64,000 nucleotides of DNA. Origin: a bacterium. Lineage in GTDB: Bacteria > Krumholzibacteriota > Krumholzibacteriia > LZORAL124-64-63. The notes under the pieces were generated by a model, which ran no database searches, had not been told where the DNA came from, and worked only from the letters and a program-made list of their open reading frames with translations. The stretch lies in the NCBI GenBank assembly GCA_016719645.1, contig JADJYS010000006.1, positions 62,001 through 126,000 on the forward strand. The letters are read 5' to 3'. A program made the translations under genes and the position numbers. Below, piece by piece: positions 17,179 through 27,965 of this stretch (the stretch's first letter is position 1; every line of letters starts with the position of its first letter).

Positions 17179-19704
17179 TCAAGGGTTCGGCGCGGGGAGC
17201 AGGGCGCGGACCTGTGCCGCGCGTTCGGGGCGCGGCCAGGCCTCGTAGAGCGCCACCTGCCGGCGCAGGTTCTGCGCCGTGCGGGCGTGCCCGGGCCCCA
17301 GGGATTCGCGGAGGATCGCGTCGGCCTCCAGCAGCAGGACCTCGGCCCGCGGGAAGTCGCGGATCAGCGTGAAGTGCTCGCCGAGCACTCCCTTCGAGCT
17401 GCCCACGAGCCAGCTGTCCTCTCCCAGGTAGCGCCGTCGCAGCGCCAGGCTCTCGTTGAGGGCGCGTTCGGCCTCGTCGTGGCGGCCCAGGCCGTCCAGG
17501 CAGAGCCCCAGCGTCTGCAGGGCGGAGGCGATGGCCTGATGGCTTTCCGGCAGCGCCCCGTCGCGCAGCGCGAGCAGCTGCCGGCTGAGGTCCGCCGCCA
17601 GTTCGTAGCGGCCGCGCTCGAACTCGAAGCCGGCGTAGTTCATCAGCGTGGAGGCGTAGTCGGGATGCTCGCGTCCCAGCAGACGTTCGCGCTGCGCCAG
17701 GACGTCGGCGTACAGGGTTTCCGCCTCGGCGTACTTCCCCTGCAGATCCAGGGCGGTGGCCAGGCAGTTCTCGATGTTGGTCACTTCCAGGCTCGGCGGC
17801 GGGTGGTTGGACGTCGCGATGGCCAGCGACGCCCGCTGCAGCGATTCGGCGTCCGCCCAGCGGCCCAGCGTGCCGAGGGCCACGGCCAGGTTGTTCAGGG
17901 AGCTGCCGACCAGGTCGGAGCTCCCGTCCAGCAGGCGCAGCCGGATGTCCAGCACCTCGCGGTGCGCCCGCGCCGCCGCCGCCGCCTCCCCGCGCGCGTT
18001 GGCGATGCTGCCCCGCATCCCCAGCAGCGAGGCGTACAGGGTGTCGGGCCGGGCCGTGAGCGAGCGCTGGATGTCCAGGCCGACGCCGACGACCGAATCC
18101 GCGAGCGCCAGCTCGCCGCTCGCGAGGTAGGCGAAGGCCACGTGGGTCAAGCTCATGACGTACGGGACGCTGCGGCGCCCCGTGAGCCGTTCCTGCAGGC
18201 GCGCGGCCTCGTTCAGGTGCCGCAGCGCCTCGTCGAGCCGGCCGATGGCCGCCTCGCTCTGCCCGATCACCTCTTCCAGGCGGGCGCGCACCTCCGGCTC
18301 GTCGGCCATCTCCGTCCCTAGCCGCTGCGCGGCCTCGTCGAGCACTTCGGAGACCATGACGTCGCGCCGGCCGGTCGCCGGGCGCACCGACTGCAGCAGG
18401 ACCTCGAGGAAGCCGCTGACCCGCTCCGCCTGCAGCTGCGCGCGGCGCGCGTAGCGGGCCTCGACGCCGGTGGCGATCATCCCGGCCGCCAGCGACAGCA
18501 CGAGCAGGGCCGTGGCCGCGGTCGCCGCGCGGTTGCGCAGGAGGAACTTCCGCAGCCGGTAGCCGGCCCAGCCGCGCTGCGCCTTCACCGGCCGGCCCTC
18601 GAGCCAGCCTTGCAGGTCGTCCGCGATCGCCTCGACGGAGGGGTAGCGCAGCTCCGGCTCGGGCCGTAGCGCCAGCAGCACGATGTGGTCGAGATCCCCG
18701 GCCAGGCGCCGCCGCAGGCGGGCGGCGCTCCGCTCGCCGCACCGCTGCGCGGCCTCGGCGGTGGCCGCCGCGCTCGGACGCGCGACCGGCTCGTCGAGGA
18801 CGGCGCGTTCGAGGGACGCCACCGACCCGCCACCGGCATGCGGGCGGCGGCCGCAGAGCAGCTCGTAGAGCACGGCTCCCAGCGAGTAGACGTCGGAAGC
18901 CGTGGTGAGGGTCTCGCCGCGGATCTGCTCGGGGCTGGCGTACTCCGGCGTGTAGGCCCGCGCGCCGCCGCGCGTCGGCGGCATCTCCTCCTCGACCTGC
19001 GGGTCCAGCAGCTTGGCCACCCCGAAGTCGAGCAGCTTCACGTCGCCGTCCCCGGTCACCAGGATGTTCCCGGGCTTGAGGTCGCGGTGGATGACGAGGT
19101 TGCGGTGGGCGTGCTGCACCGCGGCGCACACCTGCCGGAACAGCGCCAGGCGCTGCGGCACCGTCAGCGCGCGACGGTCGCACCACGCGGTGAGGGGCTC
19201 GCCCTCGACGTATTCCATGACGAGGAACGGCCGGCCGTCGGGGCTGATCCCGCCGTCGAGCAGGGTGGCGATGTTGCGGTGCTGCAGGCGGGCGAGGATC
19301 CGGCGCTCGCGCCGGAAACGGGCCAGCGTGAGCGGTTGGCTGTATTCGAGGCGGACCAGCTTGATCGCCACGCGCCGGTCGTACTGGTCCTCCCGGCGCA
19401 GCGCCTCGTAGACCGCACCCATGCCGCCGAGACCGACCAGACGCACCACTTCGTAGGGGCCGAGGCGCTGGCCGACCAGGGCCGAGGCGTCGCCGGGCGC
19501 GGCCGCGTCGGGCCCGCCGCGGCCGGTGGCCAGGGCCGGCGCCGTGCGCTCCGCTTCGTCGATCAGGGCGGCGACCTCGCGGACGAGCCCGGCGTCGACG
19601 GCGGCGTGCGACTCCAGCGCCGCGCGCCGCTCGGCGGGCGGCAGGTCGATCACGGCGTCGAACAGCTCGCGCAGCCGCCGCAGCCGGTCGGTCTCATCCG
19701 TCAC
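17179..19704 (-). CDS. Membrane Ser/Thr protein kinase with TPR region
   Basis: 841 residues. The kinase domain covers about 80-360: GLGGMG glycine loop, VAIKL with the ATP-binding Lys, VIHRDLKPGNIL catalytic loop, LDFGVAKLL metal-binding DFG and EYASPEQ. A transmembrane helix follows (about 388-408, ATALLVLSLAAGMIATGV). The C-terminal 430 residues are helical TPR-like repeats (for example LNNLAVALGTLGRWADAESL). This is the PknB-TPR architecture with a cytoplasmic kinase and an extracytoplasmic sensor. Its start overlaps the stop of the sigma-factor gene by 11 bases. An N-terminal helical segment (about 1-60) resembles that of kinases paired with ECF sigma factors. Confidence 0.93.
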   Translation of the reverse strand: MTDETDRLRRLRELFDAVIDLPPAERRAALESHAAVDAGLVREVAALIDEAERTAPALATGRGGPDAAAPGDASALVGQRLGPYEVVRLVGLGGMGAVYEALRREDQYDRRVAIKLVRLEYSQPLTLARFRRERRILARLQHRNIATLLDGGISPDGRPFLVMEYVEGEPLTAWCDRRALTVPQRLALFRQVCAAVQHAHRNLVIHRDLKPGNILVTGDGDVKLLDFGVAKLLDPQVEEEMPPTRGGARAYTPEYASPEQIRGETLTTASDVYSLGAVLYELLCGRRPHAGGGSVASLERAVLDEPVARPSAAATAEAAQRCGERSAARLRRRLAGDLDHIVLLALRPEPELRYPSVEAIADDLQGWLEGRPVKAQRGWAGYRLRKFLLRNRAATAATALLVLSLAAGMIATGVEARYARRAQLQAERVSGFLEVLLQSVRPATGRRDVMVSEVLDEAAQRLGTEMADEPEVRARLEEVIGQSEAAIGRLDEALRHLNEAARLQERLTGRRSVPYVMSLTHVAFAYLASGELALADSVVGVGLDIQRSLTARPDTLYASLLGMRGSIANARGEAAAAARAHREVLDIRLRLLDGSSDLVGSSLNNLAVALGTLGRWADAESLQRASLAIATSNHPPPSLEVTNIENCLATALDLQGKYAEAETLYADVLAQRERLLGREHPDYASTLMNYAGFEFERGRYELAADLSRQLLALRDGALPESHQAIASALQTLGLCLDGLGRHDEAERALNESLALRRRYLGEDSWLVGSSKGVLGEHFTLIRDFPRAEVLLLEADAILRESLGPGHARTAQNLRRQVALYEAWPRPERAAQVRALLPAPNP

Positions 19705-20290
19705 GGCTGTCTCCCGGCGGTCCGCCGCCCAGTTCCCGGGCCAGCCACGCCTTCGCGAAACGCCAGTCGCGCTTCACCGTGGCGGAGGACACCTCGAGCA
19801 TCGCGGCGACTTCGACGACTTCGAGCCCGAGCAGGAAGCGCAGCTCCGCGACCTGCGCCCACCGGGGTTCCGCGGCGGCGAGCCGGGTCAGGGCGCGGTC
19901 CAGCTCCAGCGCGTCCAGCGGCGACTGGGCGGGGCCGGCGATCTCGTCGTGGAGCGTCACCCGCAGGCCGGCCCCCCGCTTGGCGGCGTTGCGGGCGCGC
20001 GCGTGGTCGACCAGGACCCGGCGCATCACCAGGGAGAAGGCCCGCAGGAACTGCTGGCGATCCTCGTAGGACAGGACTTCGCGATCCAGCAGCCGCAGCA
20101 TCGCCTCGTTCACCAGCCCCGCGGGCTCGAGCGTGTGCCCCGCCCGCTCGCGGCTCATGTGCCGCCGCGCGATGGCGTGGAGCTCGGCGTACACGGTCTG
20201 GTACAGCTGCTCGCGCGCGGCCTCGTCCCCGTCGCGCGCGGCGTGCAGCAGGAGCGTGACGCCCTGGGCGGGTGACGAGTTCGCTGGCAT
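19694..20290 (-). CDS. ECF-type RNA polymerase sigma factor
   Basis: 198 residues. Region 2 is around YAELHAIARRHMSRE to SLVMRRVLVDHARAR, and region 4 is around AELRFLLGLEVVEVAAMLEVSSATVKRDWRFAKAWL (quoted here by its ends; a helix-turn-helix). The sequence matches the ECF group that is encoded with Ser/Thr kinases (TIGR02999 type). ATG 20290 is the best start; a longer frame upstream lacks family similarity. It overlaps the kinase gene by 11 bases, and the two should be made together. No anti-sigma factor is seen; phosphorylation by the kinase is the likely control, by inference. Confidence 0.88.
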   Translation of the reverse strand: MPANSSPAQGVTLLLHAARDGDEAAREQLYQTVYAELHAIARRHMSRERAGHTLEPAGLVNEAMLRLLDREVLSYEDRQQFLRAFSLVMRRVLVDHARARNAAKRGAGLRVTLHDEIAGPAQSPLDALELDRALTRLAAAEPRWAQVAELRFLLGLEVVEVAAMLEVSSATVKRDWRFAKAWLARELGGGPPGDSRDG

Positions 20291-20483
20291 GGACGGCCCC
20301 CCGGCACGGCGGCCGACGCAAGGGGCGCGGCCGCACCATTCTGATGACCGATTGGCATTATACCACCGCACGGAGGGCCGGATCAGCGGAATCTGCTCGG
20401 GTGGCGCGGGGGCGGGCGGCGGGCGCAACTGCCGGATGGCGTCTACGATGTGCTTGGGATGAAACCTCGGAGGCCTGAAGCCC

Positions 20484-21143
20484 GTGACCTGCACGACCGA
20501 CGTCCGCGCCCGCACCGCGACCCTGATGGCCGTCCTGGCCGCGACCCTCACCCTGGGCGCCTCTGCGACGGGGACGCCGGATGGGAACGCCATGGTTCCT
20601 GACACCCCCGGCGGCGATCGCTTCGGCGAGGCGACGCTCCTGATCGACGATTTCGCCCGCGACGACGGCGTCTCGAGCCTCGCGACGGCCTGGCAACGCT
20701 TCACCGACCAGGTCATGGGCGGCCGTTCGCAGGCCACCAGTGCGGTCGAGATCCTCGACGGCCGCCGCTGCCTGCGTCTGACCGGCGAGGTCTCGCTCGC
20801 CAACAACGGCGGCTTCATCCAGGTCGCGCTGCCCCTCGCGGCGCGCGGCGGCTCGCTGGACGCGCGGGGCTGGACCGGCCTGCGCCTGCTGGTGCGCGGC
20901 GCCGGCGACGGCCACTACCTCCACCTGCGCACCGCGGATTGCCGGCAGCCCTGGCAGTACTACGGAGCGGCGCTGCCCTGCGGTCCCGAGTGGTCCGAGG
21001 TCGAGATCGCCTTCGCCGACTTCCGGCCCGAATCCCTGGGAGCGGAGCTGGACGTGTCCCGGCTCCAACGCCTCGGCGTCGTCGCGGGCAAGAAGGCCTT
21101 CGCGGCCGACGTCGCCGTGGCGCGGATCGAGCTGTACCGCTGA
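20484..21143 (+). CDS. Secreted CIA30-like (NADH:ubiquinone oxidoreductase intermediate-associated) domain protein
   Basis: 219 residues. A hydrophobic N-terminus (about 12-28) looks like a signal peptide. The rest is a beta-sandwich of the CIA30 type: LIDDFARDD near the start, FTDQVMGGRSQA (the very typical 'DxVMGGxS' block, about residue 75), and RLQRLGVVAGKKAF near the end. GTG 20484 follows a GGAGG site. The bacterial relatives have no known enzyme role. It ends 8 bases before a metG fragment. Confidence 0.8.
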   Translation: MTCTTDVRARTATLMAVLAATLTLGASATGTPDGNAMVPDTPGGDRFGEATLLIDDFARDDGVSSLATAWQRFTDQVMGGRSQATSAVEILDGRRCLRLTGEVSLANNGGFIQVALPLAARGGSLDARGWTGLRLLVRGAGDGHYLHLRTADCRQPWQYYGAALPCGPEWSEVEIAFADFRPESLGAELDVSRLQRLGVVAGKKAFAADVAVARIELYR

Positions 21144-21150
21144 GGCGAGC

Positions 21151-21408
21151 CGCCGGCAACGCCTCCAGCCCCTCCGCCCAACCCCCGCGGTGCAGGTCCG
21201 TCTCCATCCCCAGCCACCCCCACACCTTCGTCATGCTGAACGGCACCACCGGCGCCAGCATCACCACGAGCTGCCGCACGATCTGCAGCGTGACCGCGAT
21301 CGAGACGCCGCAGCGCGCCAGGTCGTCCTTGCGGCTGCGGAAGGGGGCCGACTCGTCGAAGTAGCGGTTGCTGGCCTGGCCGGCGGCGAATGCTTCGTCC
21401 AGGGCGGC
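21151..21408 (-). pseudogene. Fragment of metG (methionyl-tRNA synthetase), about 95% identical to the intact copy
   Basis: These 258 bases match 25452-25709 inside intact metG, at a constant offset of 4301, with 13 differences by eye. Most changes are synonymous in the metG frame (one visible change is Ala to Glu in GWLGMATD/GWLGMETD). The piece lacks the last ~35 codons of metG and everything upstream, so it cannot encode an enzyme. It is in the same orientation as intact metG and abuts an add fragment at about 21408. Confidence 0.9.
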
Positions 21409-21610
21409 ACCGGGAGTGCCTTGCTGTTTGGACACGGATGATCCGGCGTTGTTCGGGCTCGACCTGCGGGGGGAGTATGGGAAAGCGAGAGAGGCTCTGG
21501 AATTGTCAGAAGCGGAAGAGATAAGGATGCAAACGTGCGCTCTGGCGGCCAGCTTCGCGAATCCGGAGATCCGGACTCTCGTCGGAGCCGAGCTGGGAGG
21601 CCGTCAGTGA
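21409..21610 (+). pseudogene. C-terminal fragment of an adenosine deaminase-like gene
   Basis: The plus frame reads GVPCCLDTDDPALFGLDLRG and continues to a stop at 21608-21610. It aligns with the last 65 or so residues of the deaminase at 12951-13961 (GVPCCLNTDDPALFGLSLRG). The protein identity is only about 60-65% by eye, so it derives from a different paralogue or organism rather than from the local gene. No start codon or N-terminal part is present. Confidence 0.87.
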
Positions 21611-21650
21611 AGGGATCGGTGAGGACGTGCCTTGGCCTCGCGTCCTACCT

Positions 21651-22181
21651 TCAGTCCAGGATCATCACCGGCCGAACGATTCGTTGACGCGCCGTTTCCA
21701 GGCGGATGAAGTAGAGTCCGGAAGGCAGGCGCGCACCGCCATCACCGTCAAGCCTCCAGAGGAGACTGACCTCGCCCGCGGACGCGAAGTCTGCAAATCG
21801 CCGGACCCTCCTGCCGCCGAGATCGAAGACCGAGATCGTCGCCGGGCGGCCGCCCTCGATGCGGAACCTGATCGCGACCTCGACGGCGGCGGGATTCGGC
21901 GTGGGGGGCGAGAACGTCAAGCTTCCGGCCGGGATCGCCGCGACGCTGGTAGGTGCGGCGCCGAGCGGCCACAAGAAGCCGTGCCACAGCCGATGAACTC
22001 CGTCGCTGCTGAACCCCGCGATGGGATCCCCGATAGCTACGAAGCCGTCGATGGTGCGATCGCCGACCCGTCCGGCGCCGACGAAAGCGGAACGCCGCAG
22101 CTCAACGGCCACGGCGCCGGCCGGAGCGAGCAGGACACCCAGCAGGGTCAGGGCCAACCACGTCTGCGGCTTAGTTGCCAT
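21651..22181 (-). CDS. Secreted protein with C-terminal sorting domain
   Basis: 176 residues. Signal peptide MATKPQTWLALTLLGVLLAP then AGAVA; a short mature region (RSAFVGAGRVGDRTIDGFVA) of a kind common in FCB proteins whose C-terminus is FlgD-Ig. The C-terminal ~85 residues run from FSPPTPNPAAVE to LPSGLYFIRLE and end in MILD. Nearly all of the mature protein is the sorting domain. ATG 22181 overlaps the stop of the upstream gene by 11 bases, so the two are co-translated. Confidence 0.75.
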   Translation of the reverse strand: MATKPQTWLALTLLGVLLAPAGAVAVELRRSAFVGAGRVGDRTIDGFVAIGDPIAGFSSDGVHRLWHGFLWPLGAAPTSVAAIPAGSLTFSPPTPNPAAVEVAIRFRIEGGRPATISVFDLGGRRVRRFADFASAGEVSLLWRLDGDGGARLPSGLYFIRLETARQRIVRPVMILD

Positions 22182-22956
22182 AGTTATTCGGTACCCACAT
22201 CGCCTGCATCGTCGAGGCGTAGATCGTGGGCATGGGTGACAATGTCGCGACGGGGGAGTTGACGTAGACCCAACATGTGTACGTGTGCACGCCCGCCGTC
22301 GCCGGCACCACCGTCGAATGCGAGTAAGGCCACGCACGGTACTCGAAGAACCCTGTCTGGACCTGCTCCTGGTAGTACGGCGGCGGGGTGCCTTCGCCGA
22401 GCGAGAACTGGACCGAGACCGCATCCGGATGCGTGTAGTCGCCCTCCTGCCACCAGCCGGCAGCGCTGAGCCAGACGTATCCGGATGCCGGGGCTTCGAG
22501 GGTGACCGTGCTGACCGGGACCCAGGTGAGCTCGGCCTGCACTTCGACTGGTGCGAAATCGGTGGCGAAGGCGACGCCGGGCAACGGCGGTGCCGTCGTG
22601 GAAAGTGCTCGCACCGCATAGGGGACGGCACCGATATGGACGCGTGGCTCAAGTTCAGCGGAACCGTCCACGGCAACGCCGACCCACACGGAGTCGTTCA
22701 TCAGGAAGATTCCGGATTCCACGTGCAATTCCAGATGGAAGACCCCCTGCTCGAACTGCACCGTCTCCGACTGGCCGTGCAGGAGAGTGCCGCCGGCGGG
22801 TGCGTCCCAGAGCGCGACATCGACCTGGTGCCATCCGGTCAGGGGCGAACCGCCATCCACCAACTGGCCGGAGTATGGGACATCGACGATGGCGGCCGTC
22901 GCCGTCGCAGCCAGTCCGGCGATCCAGAACGCAGGTATCCTCAGAATGGATTGCAT
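22171..22956 (-). CDS. Secreted protein of unknown function
   Basis: 261 residues starting at ATG 22956. A signal peptide (MQSILRIPAFWIAGLAATAT) precedes VPYSGQLVDGGSPLTG, a pattern seen at the start of many secreted FCB proteins, then WHQVDVALWDAP and GAVPYAVRA, which recall the phage-tail-collar-associated N-terminal unit. The C-terminal half (about 120-261) is rich in Tyr, Trp and Thr and looks like a beta-sandwich. It has no sorting domain of its own, but its partner gene downstream does, so they may be a split exporter substrate. I do not recognise the function. Confidence 0.7.
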   Translation of the reverse strand: MQSILRIPAFWIAGLAATATAAIVDVPYSGQLVDGGSPLTGWHQVDVALWDAPAGGTLLHGQSETVQFEQGVFHLELHVESGIFLMNDSVWVGVAVDGSAELEPRVHIGAVPYAVRALSTTAPPLPGVAFATDFAPVEVQAELTWVPVSTVTLEAPASGYVWLSAAGWWQEGDYTHPDAVSVQFSLGEGTPPPYYQEQVQTGFFEYRAWPYSHSTVVPATAGVHTYTCWVYVNSPVATLSPMPTIYASTMQAMWVPNNYGN

Positions 22957-23190
22957 GGTCTACCTTTCCGGCACCGGGTCTCGACATTCCCGGCTGAGGC
23001 GCTGCACCACTTGTTGCTGACTACGGCTAGCCGAACGTCAGCCTAGGCCATTTCGCAGGCCAGAATCAATAGTAAAATCATCCACTTACAAGTCGGTGCA
23101 AATTAATATACAAGAGAATTTTTGTTGTGATATGCTCCACTGAGGATCTGAGCCTAGACCCGCGCCCCGGCTTCAGGGAGAGGTGCAGTC
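22957..23190. promoter_or_regulatory. AT-rich divergent intergenic region
   Basis: This 234-base gap between two divergent secreted-protein genes contains the most AT-rich stretch of the window (about 23050-23140, with runs such as AAATTAATATAC and GAATTTTTGTTGTGATATG). It should hold promoters for both directions, but I cannot pick one confident -35/-10 pair. No gene was seen in it. Confidence 0.55.
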
Positions 23191-25278
23191 ATGTCGTTCC
23201 AGATTCGGTTATCAGCAGCGGTCGCCTGTTTGATCTGCACAGCCGTGGCCGCAGTGCCCGCGGTCGCCCAGGTCATCGATTTCGAGACGCTGCCGGGCGG
23301 AACGCCGACGACCGATCAGCAGGTCATCGATACCCAGTTCGCCCCCTTCGGCGTGACGTTCTCCCTGCTCGACCGGACGACGGGTCTGCCCATCGGCGCG
23401 CCCCGCATCGCCAAGACCGGTCTGCCTTTGACAGCCTTCGAGGGCTGTATTGCTGCAGACACGCCGCTGTCGCACCTGGACTTCGGACGGAGTTTCCTGA
23501 CCGACGGGACCACCCTCGGCGTTCAGGGTGATCTGCGGATCGAATACGCTGCGCCCGTACAGTTCGCCTCCGGCGTGATTCTCGACGTCGACTGCCGCAT
23601 CGACGGTGGCGCCCCGTGTGAACAGTGGACCATCACCGCCTTCGACGGTTCGGGTGCCGTGATCCAGGTCGTCGTCCTCGACGCTCCGGCAGGGGCGCCG
23701 AATGTGGACTGCCAGTCGCCTGGCGCGGGACCTGGCGATTCGGACGCCATGGGCTGGTCGCTCGGAGGCTTCGGTGTGCAGATCAATTCCATCGTCATCC
23801 GCTACACGGGCGTGGCTGTGGATGTGGGGCTGGCCTTCGACATGTTCTCGGTGGCGGGAACGCCCACAGCCGTGGACCCGGTCGTCACCGCGTCGGCCGA
23901 CACCATCTGTGCGGGCGAGGAAGTTCAATTGACGGTGAGCGTATCCGGCGGCTACCCGCCATATTCGTTCCAGTGGCAAGCCGAAGTCGGACCGTCGGTC
24001 TGGTCCGACCTCGGCACGGCTGCGACGCAGCCGGTACAGCCGACCGTCGACACGCGCTACCGAGTTATGGTCGCCGACGCGTCCGCCGCCGAAACGACGT
24101 CCGATCCGGTGACCGTGCATGTCGCGACGGACCACCCGCTCTGCGCCGCGAGTCTCCTGGTCAGCTGCAACACGGGCGACAACGTGGTCCGCTACGGTTT
24201 CCTCAGCCGGCAGGCGGTGAACTTCGTCGCCAGCGGCAGCGGCGGCTTGAATGGCGCCTCGCACCTGGACTGCGGCCCGGACGGCAACCTCTACGTTAGC
24301 AGCCAGAATGCCGACGCGGTGCTGCGCTTCGACGGAAGTACGGGCGCTTCGCTGGGCACGTTCGTCCCCGGCGGCAGCGGGGGCCTCAACATCCCGGTCG
24401 GTCTCGGTTTCGGCCCTGATGGGAACCTCTACGTCGTGTCGAACGCGACGAACGAGGTGCTGCGGTATGACGGCGCCACGGGCGCCTTCATGGGAGCCTT
24501 CGTGCCTGCGGGAAACGGACTGAACAGCCCGACCGGCCTGACATTCGGACCGGACGCCGACCTCTTCGTCTGCAGCCGTAACGGCGACAAGGTGCTTCGA
24601 TTCGATGGCGCCACCGGCGCACCGCTGGGAGACTTCGTGACCGCCGGCAGCGGTGGCCTGGACGCGCCGCGCGGGCTGACCTTCGGGCCGGACGGGCAGC
24701 TCTACGTCGCCGAAGAGGTGAACGACAGCGTGCGTCGTTTCGACGGCACCAGCGGCGCTTTCCTGGACGTCTTCGTGGCGGCGGGCAGCGGCGGGCTCGA
24801 TCGTGCCAACGATGTGGCCTTCGGGCCGGACGGGCGGCTCTACGTCGCCAGCTTCAACAGCGACCAGGTGCTGGTTTTCGACGGGGTCACCGGCACCCCC
24901 GCGAGCGCCTTGACCGACGGGCTGTTCCAGGGGCCGAGTTGGCTGGTCGTGGGCTGCCGGTCCGCCGCGACCGCCGCGGGAGGTCTCCCGGTCACGCGCC
25001 TGGACCTGCTGGTCGAACCGAGCGTGCCGAACCCCTTCAACCCCCGCACCAACGTGGCCTTCAGTCTGACTGCGCCCGGTCGCGTCCGTGTTTCGATCGT
25101 GGATCTCACCGGTCGCGAGGTTGCAACTCTGCTGGACAGTGATCTCGGCACGGGGCGACACGTCGTGAGCTGGAACGGCGAGTTGGCCGGCGGACGCGCC
25201 GCGCCTGCCGGCGTGTACCTCGTGCGGGTGGCCGCGGGACGATCCGTCTCGGCCACCAAGATCGCGCTCGTGAGGTAA
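23191..25278 (+). CDS. Secreted beta-propeller (NHL-like) protein with Ig-like and sorting domains
   Basis: 695 residues. Signal peptide to about residue 26 (ending VAAVPAVAQ). A first domain (about 27-225) looks like a lectin/PEP-type sandwich around FETLPGG. An Ig/PKD-like domain follows (about 230-310, SADTICAGEEVQLTVSVSGG). Five or six NHL-type blades of about 43 residues come next, each with GPDGxLYV and VLRFDG (about 330-590). The C-terminal sorting domain contains VEPSVPNPFNPRTNVAFSL and ends AGVYLVRVAAG...KIALVR. GGGAGAGG precedes ATG 23191. The gene lies inside the metG-repeat-bounded island. It is probably surface-attached, with an unknown ligand. Confidence 0.82.
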   Translation: MSFQIRLSAAVACLICTAVAAVPAVAQVIDFETLPGGTPTTDQQVIDTQFAPFGVTFSLLDRTTGLPIGAPRIAKTGLPLTAFEGCIAADTPLSHLDFGRSFLTDGTTLGVQGDLRIEYAAPVQFASGVILDVDCRIDGGAPCEQWTITAFDGSGAVIQVVVLDAPAGAPNVDCQSPGAGPGDSDAMGWSLGGFGVQINSIVIRYTGVAVDVGLAFDMFSVAGTPTAVDPVVTASADTICAGEEVQLTVSVSGGYPPYSFQWQAEVGPSVWSDLGTAATQPVQPTVDTRYRVMVADASAAETTSDPVTVHVATDHPLCAASLLVSCNTGDNVVRYGFLSRQAVNFVASGSGGLNGASHLDCGPDGNLYVSSQNADAVLRFDGSTGASLGTFVPGGSGGLNIPVGLGFGPDGNLYVVSNATNEVLRYDGATGAFMGAFVPAGNGLNSPTGLTFGPDADLFVCSRNGDKVLRFDGATGAPLGDFVTAGSGGLDAPRGLTFGPDGQLYVAEEVNDSVRRFDGTSGAFLDVFVAAGSGGLDRANDVAFGPDGRLYVASFNSDQVLVFDGVTGTPASALTDGLFQGPSWLVVGCRSAATAAGGLPVTRLDLLVEPSVPNPFNPRTNVAFSLTAPGRVRVSIVDLTGREVATLLDSDLGTGRHVVSWNGELAGGRAAPAGVYLVRVAAGRSVSATKIALVR

Positions 25279-25346
25279 CGTGTCGCGCCGATGCAGGGGA
25301 GACGAATCGGTCCCGGACATCCGTTGGACATGTCAAAAAGCGGCGG

Positions 25347-27050
<1,704 letters not shown>

Positions 27051-27161
27051 GGATCCTCCGCTGGGGGTCGCTTCCGGGGCTGGCAGGCCTTATGATCCGG
27101 GCAACCTTAAGCGATGGGGACGCGGCCCCGCAAGGAGCCATCCGGTCCGGGGAGGTCGACA

Positions 27162-27956
27162 TTGGATCTTGGCGTGAAGGGGCGGGTGGCGCTGGTGACG
27201 GCCGGCTCGCGCGGTTTCGGCCGGGCCGTGGCCGAGGGGCTGGCCCGCGAGGGGGCGCGCGTCGCGCTGTGCGCCCGCGGCGCCGACGACCTGGCCGCGG
27301 CCGCGGCGGCGGTGGCCGCGGCCGGCGACGGCCGCGTGCTGGCCGCGCAGGTCGACGTGTCCGACGGCGGCGCGCTGGCGGGCTTCGTCACCGAGATCGA
27401 GCACGACCTGGGACCGGTCGAGCTGCTGCTGGTCAACGCCGGCGGCCCGCCGGCGGTCGGCTTCCTGGAGGCGGACCTCGCGGCCTGGGAGGCGGCCTAC
27501 CGCCTGAACCTCGAAAGCGCCGTGAAGGCCTGCCGGCGCGTGCTGCCCGGCATGATGGAGCGCGGCTACGGGCGCATCGTCGCGGTCACCTCGGTGACGG
27601 TCCGCCAGCCGCTCGACAACCTGACGCTCTCGAACGTGATCCGCCCGGCGGTGCACGCGCTGGTGAAGGACCTGTCCCGGCTGGCGGCGCCGCGCGGCGT
27701 GACCGTCAACTCCGTCGCGCCGGGCTTCCACCTCACCAGCGCGGTGGAGCGGCTGATCGCGCGCAAGCTCGCCGACGGCACGGCCGCCACGCGCGAGGAG
27801 GCGCTGGCGGGCTGGGAACGCGAGATCCCGGCCGGGCGGCTGGGCCGCCCCGAGGAACTGGCGGCGCTGGTGCTGTTCCTGATGTCGCAGGGGGCCTCCT
27901 ACGTCACCGGCCAGTGCGTCGCCTGCGACGGCGGCTGGGTGCGGGGCACGTTCTGA
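27162..27956 (+). CDS. Short-chain dehydrogenase/reductase lacking the canonical YxxxK
   Basis: 264 residues, Rossmann fold. The cofactor motif is TAGSRGFGRAVAEGL (TGxxxGxG type) and NAGG follows near residue 88. The conserved Ser is present (VAVTSVTV), but where YxxxK is expected the sequence reads LSNVIRPA, so the catalytic Tyr and Lys are replaced. A known branch of FabG-like SDRs has this change. The C-terminus (VTGQCVACDGGWVRGTF) is typical. TTG 27162 is preferred, six bases after GGAGG; an upstream ATG 27114 is in frame but has no good site. Divergent from metG. Substrate unknown. Confidence 0.83.
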   Translation: MDLGVKGRVALVTAGSRGFGRAVAEGLAREGARVALCARGADDLAAAAAAVAAAGDGRVLAAQVDVSDGGALAGFVTEIEHDLGPVELLLVNAGGPPAVGFLEADLAAWEAAYRLNLESAVKACRRVLPGMMERGYGRIVAVTSVTVRQPLDNLTLSNVIRPAVHALVKDLSRLAAPRGVTVNSVAPGFHLTSAVERLIARKLADGTAATREEALAGWEREIPAGRLGRPEELAALVLFLMSQGASYVTGQCVACDGGWVRGTF

Positions 27957-27965
27957 CCGGCGGTC

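Noticed and set aside
20815..21435. Minus-strand protein containing a metG-like piece
   Set aside because: Only the 258-bp metG match is meaningful; the rest is a shadow of the CIA30 gene and of the add fragment.
24230..24950. Short regular repeats looking like a CRISPR array
   Set aside because: The period is about 130 bases and in frame; the repeats are beta-propeller blades in a secreted protein.
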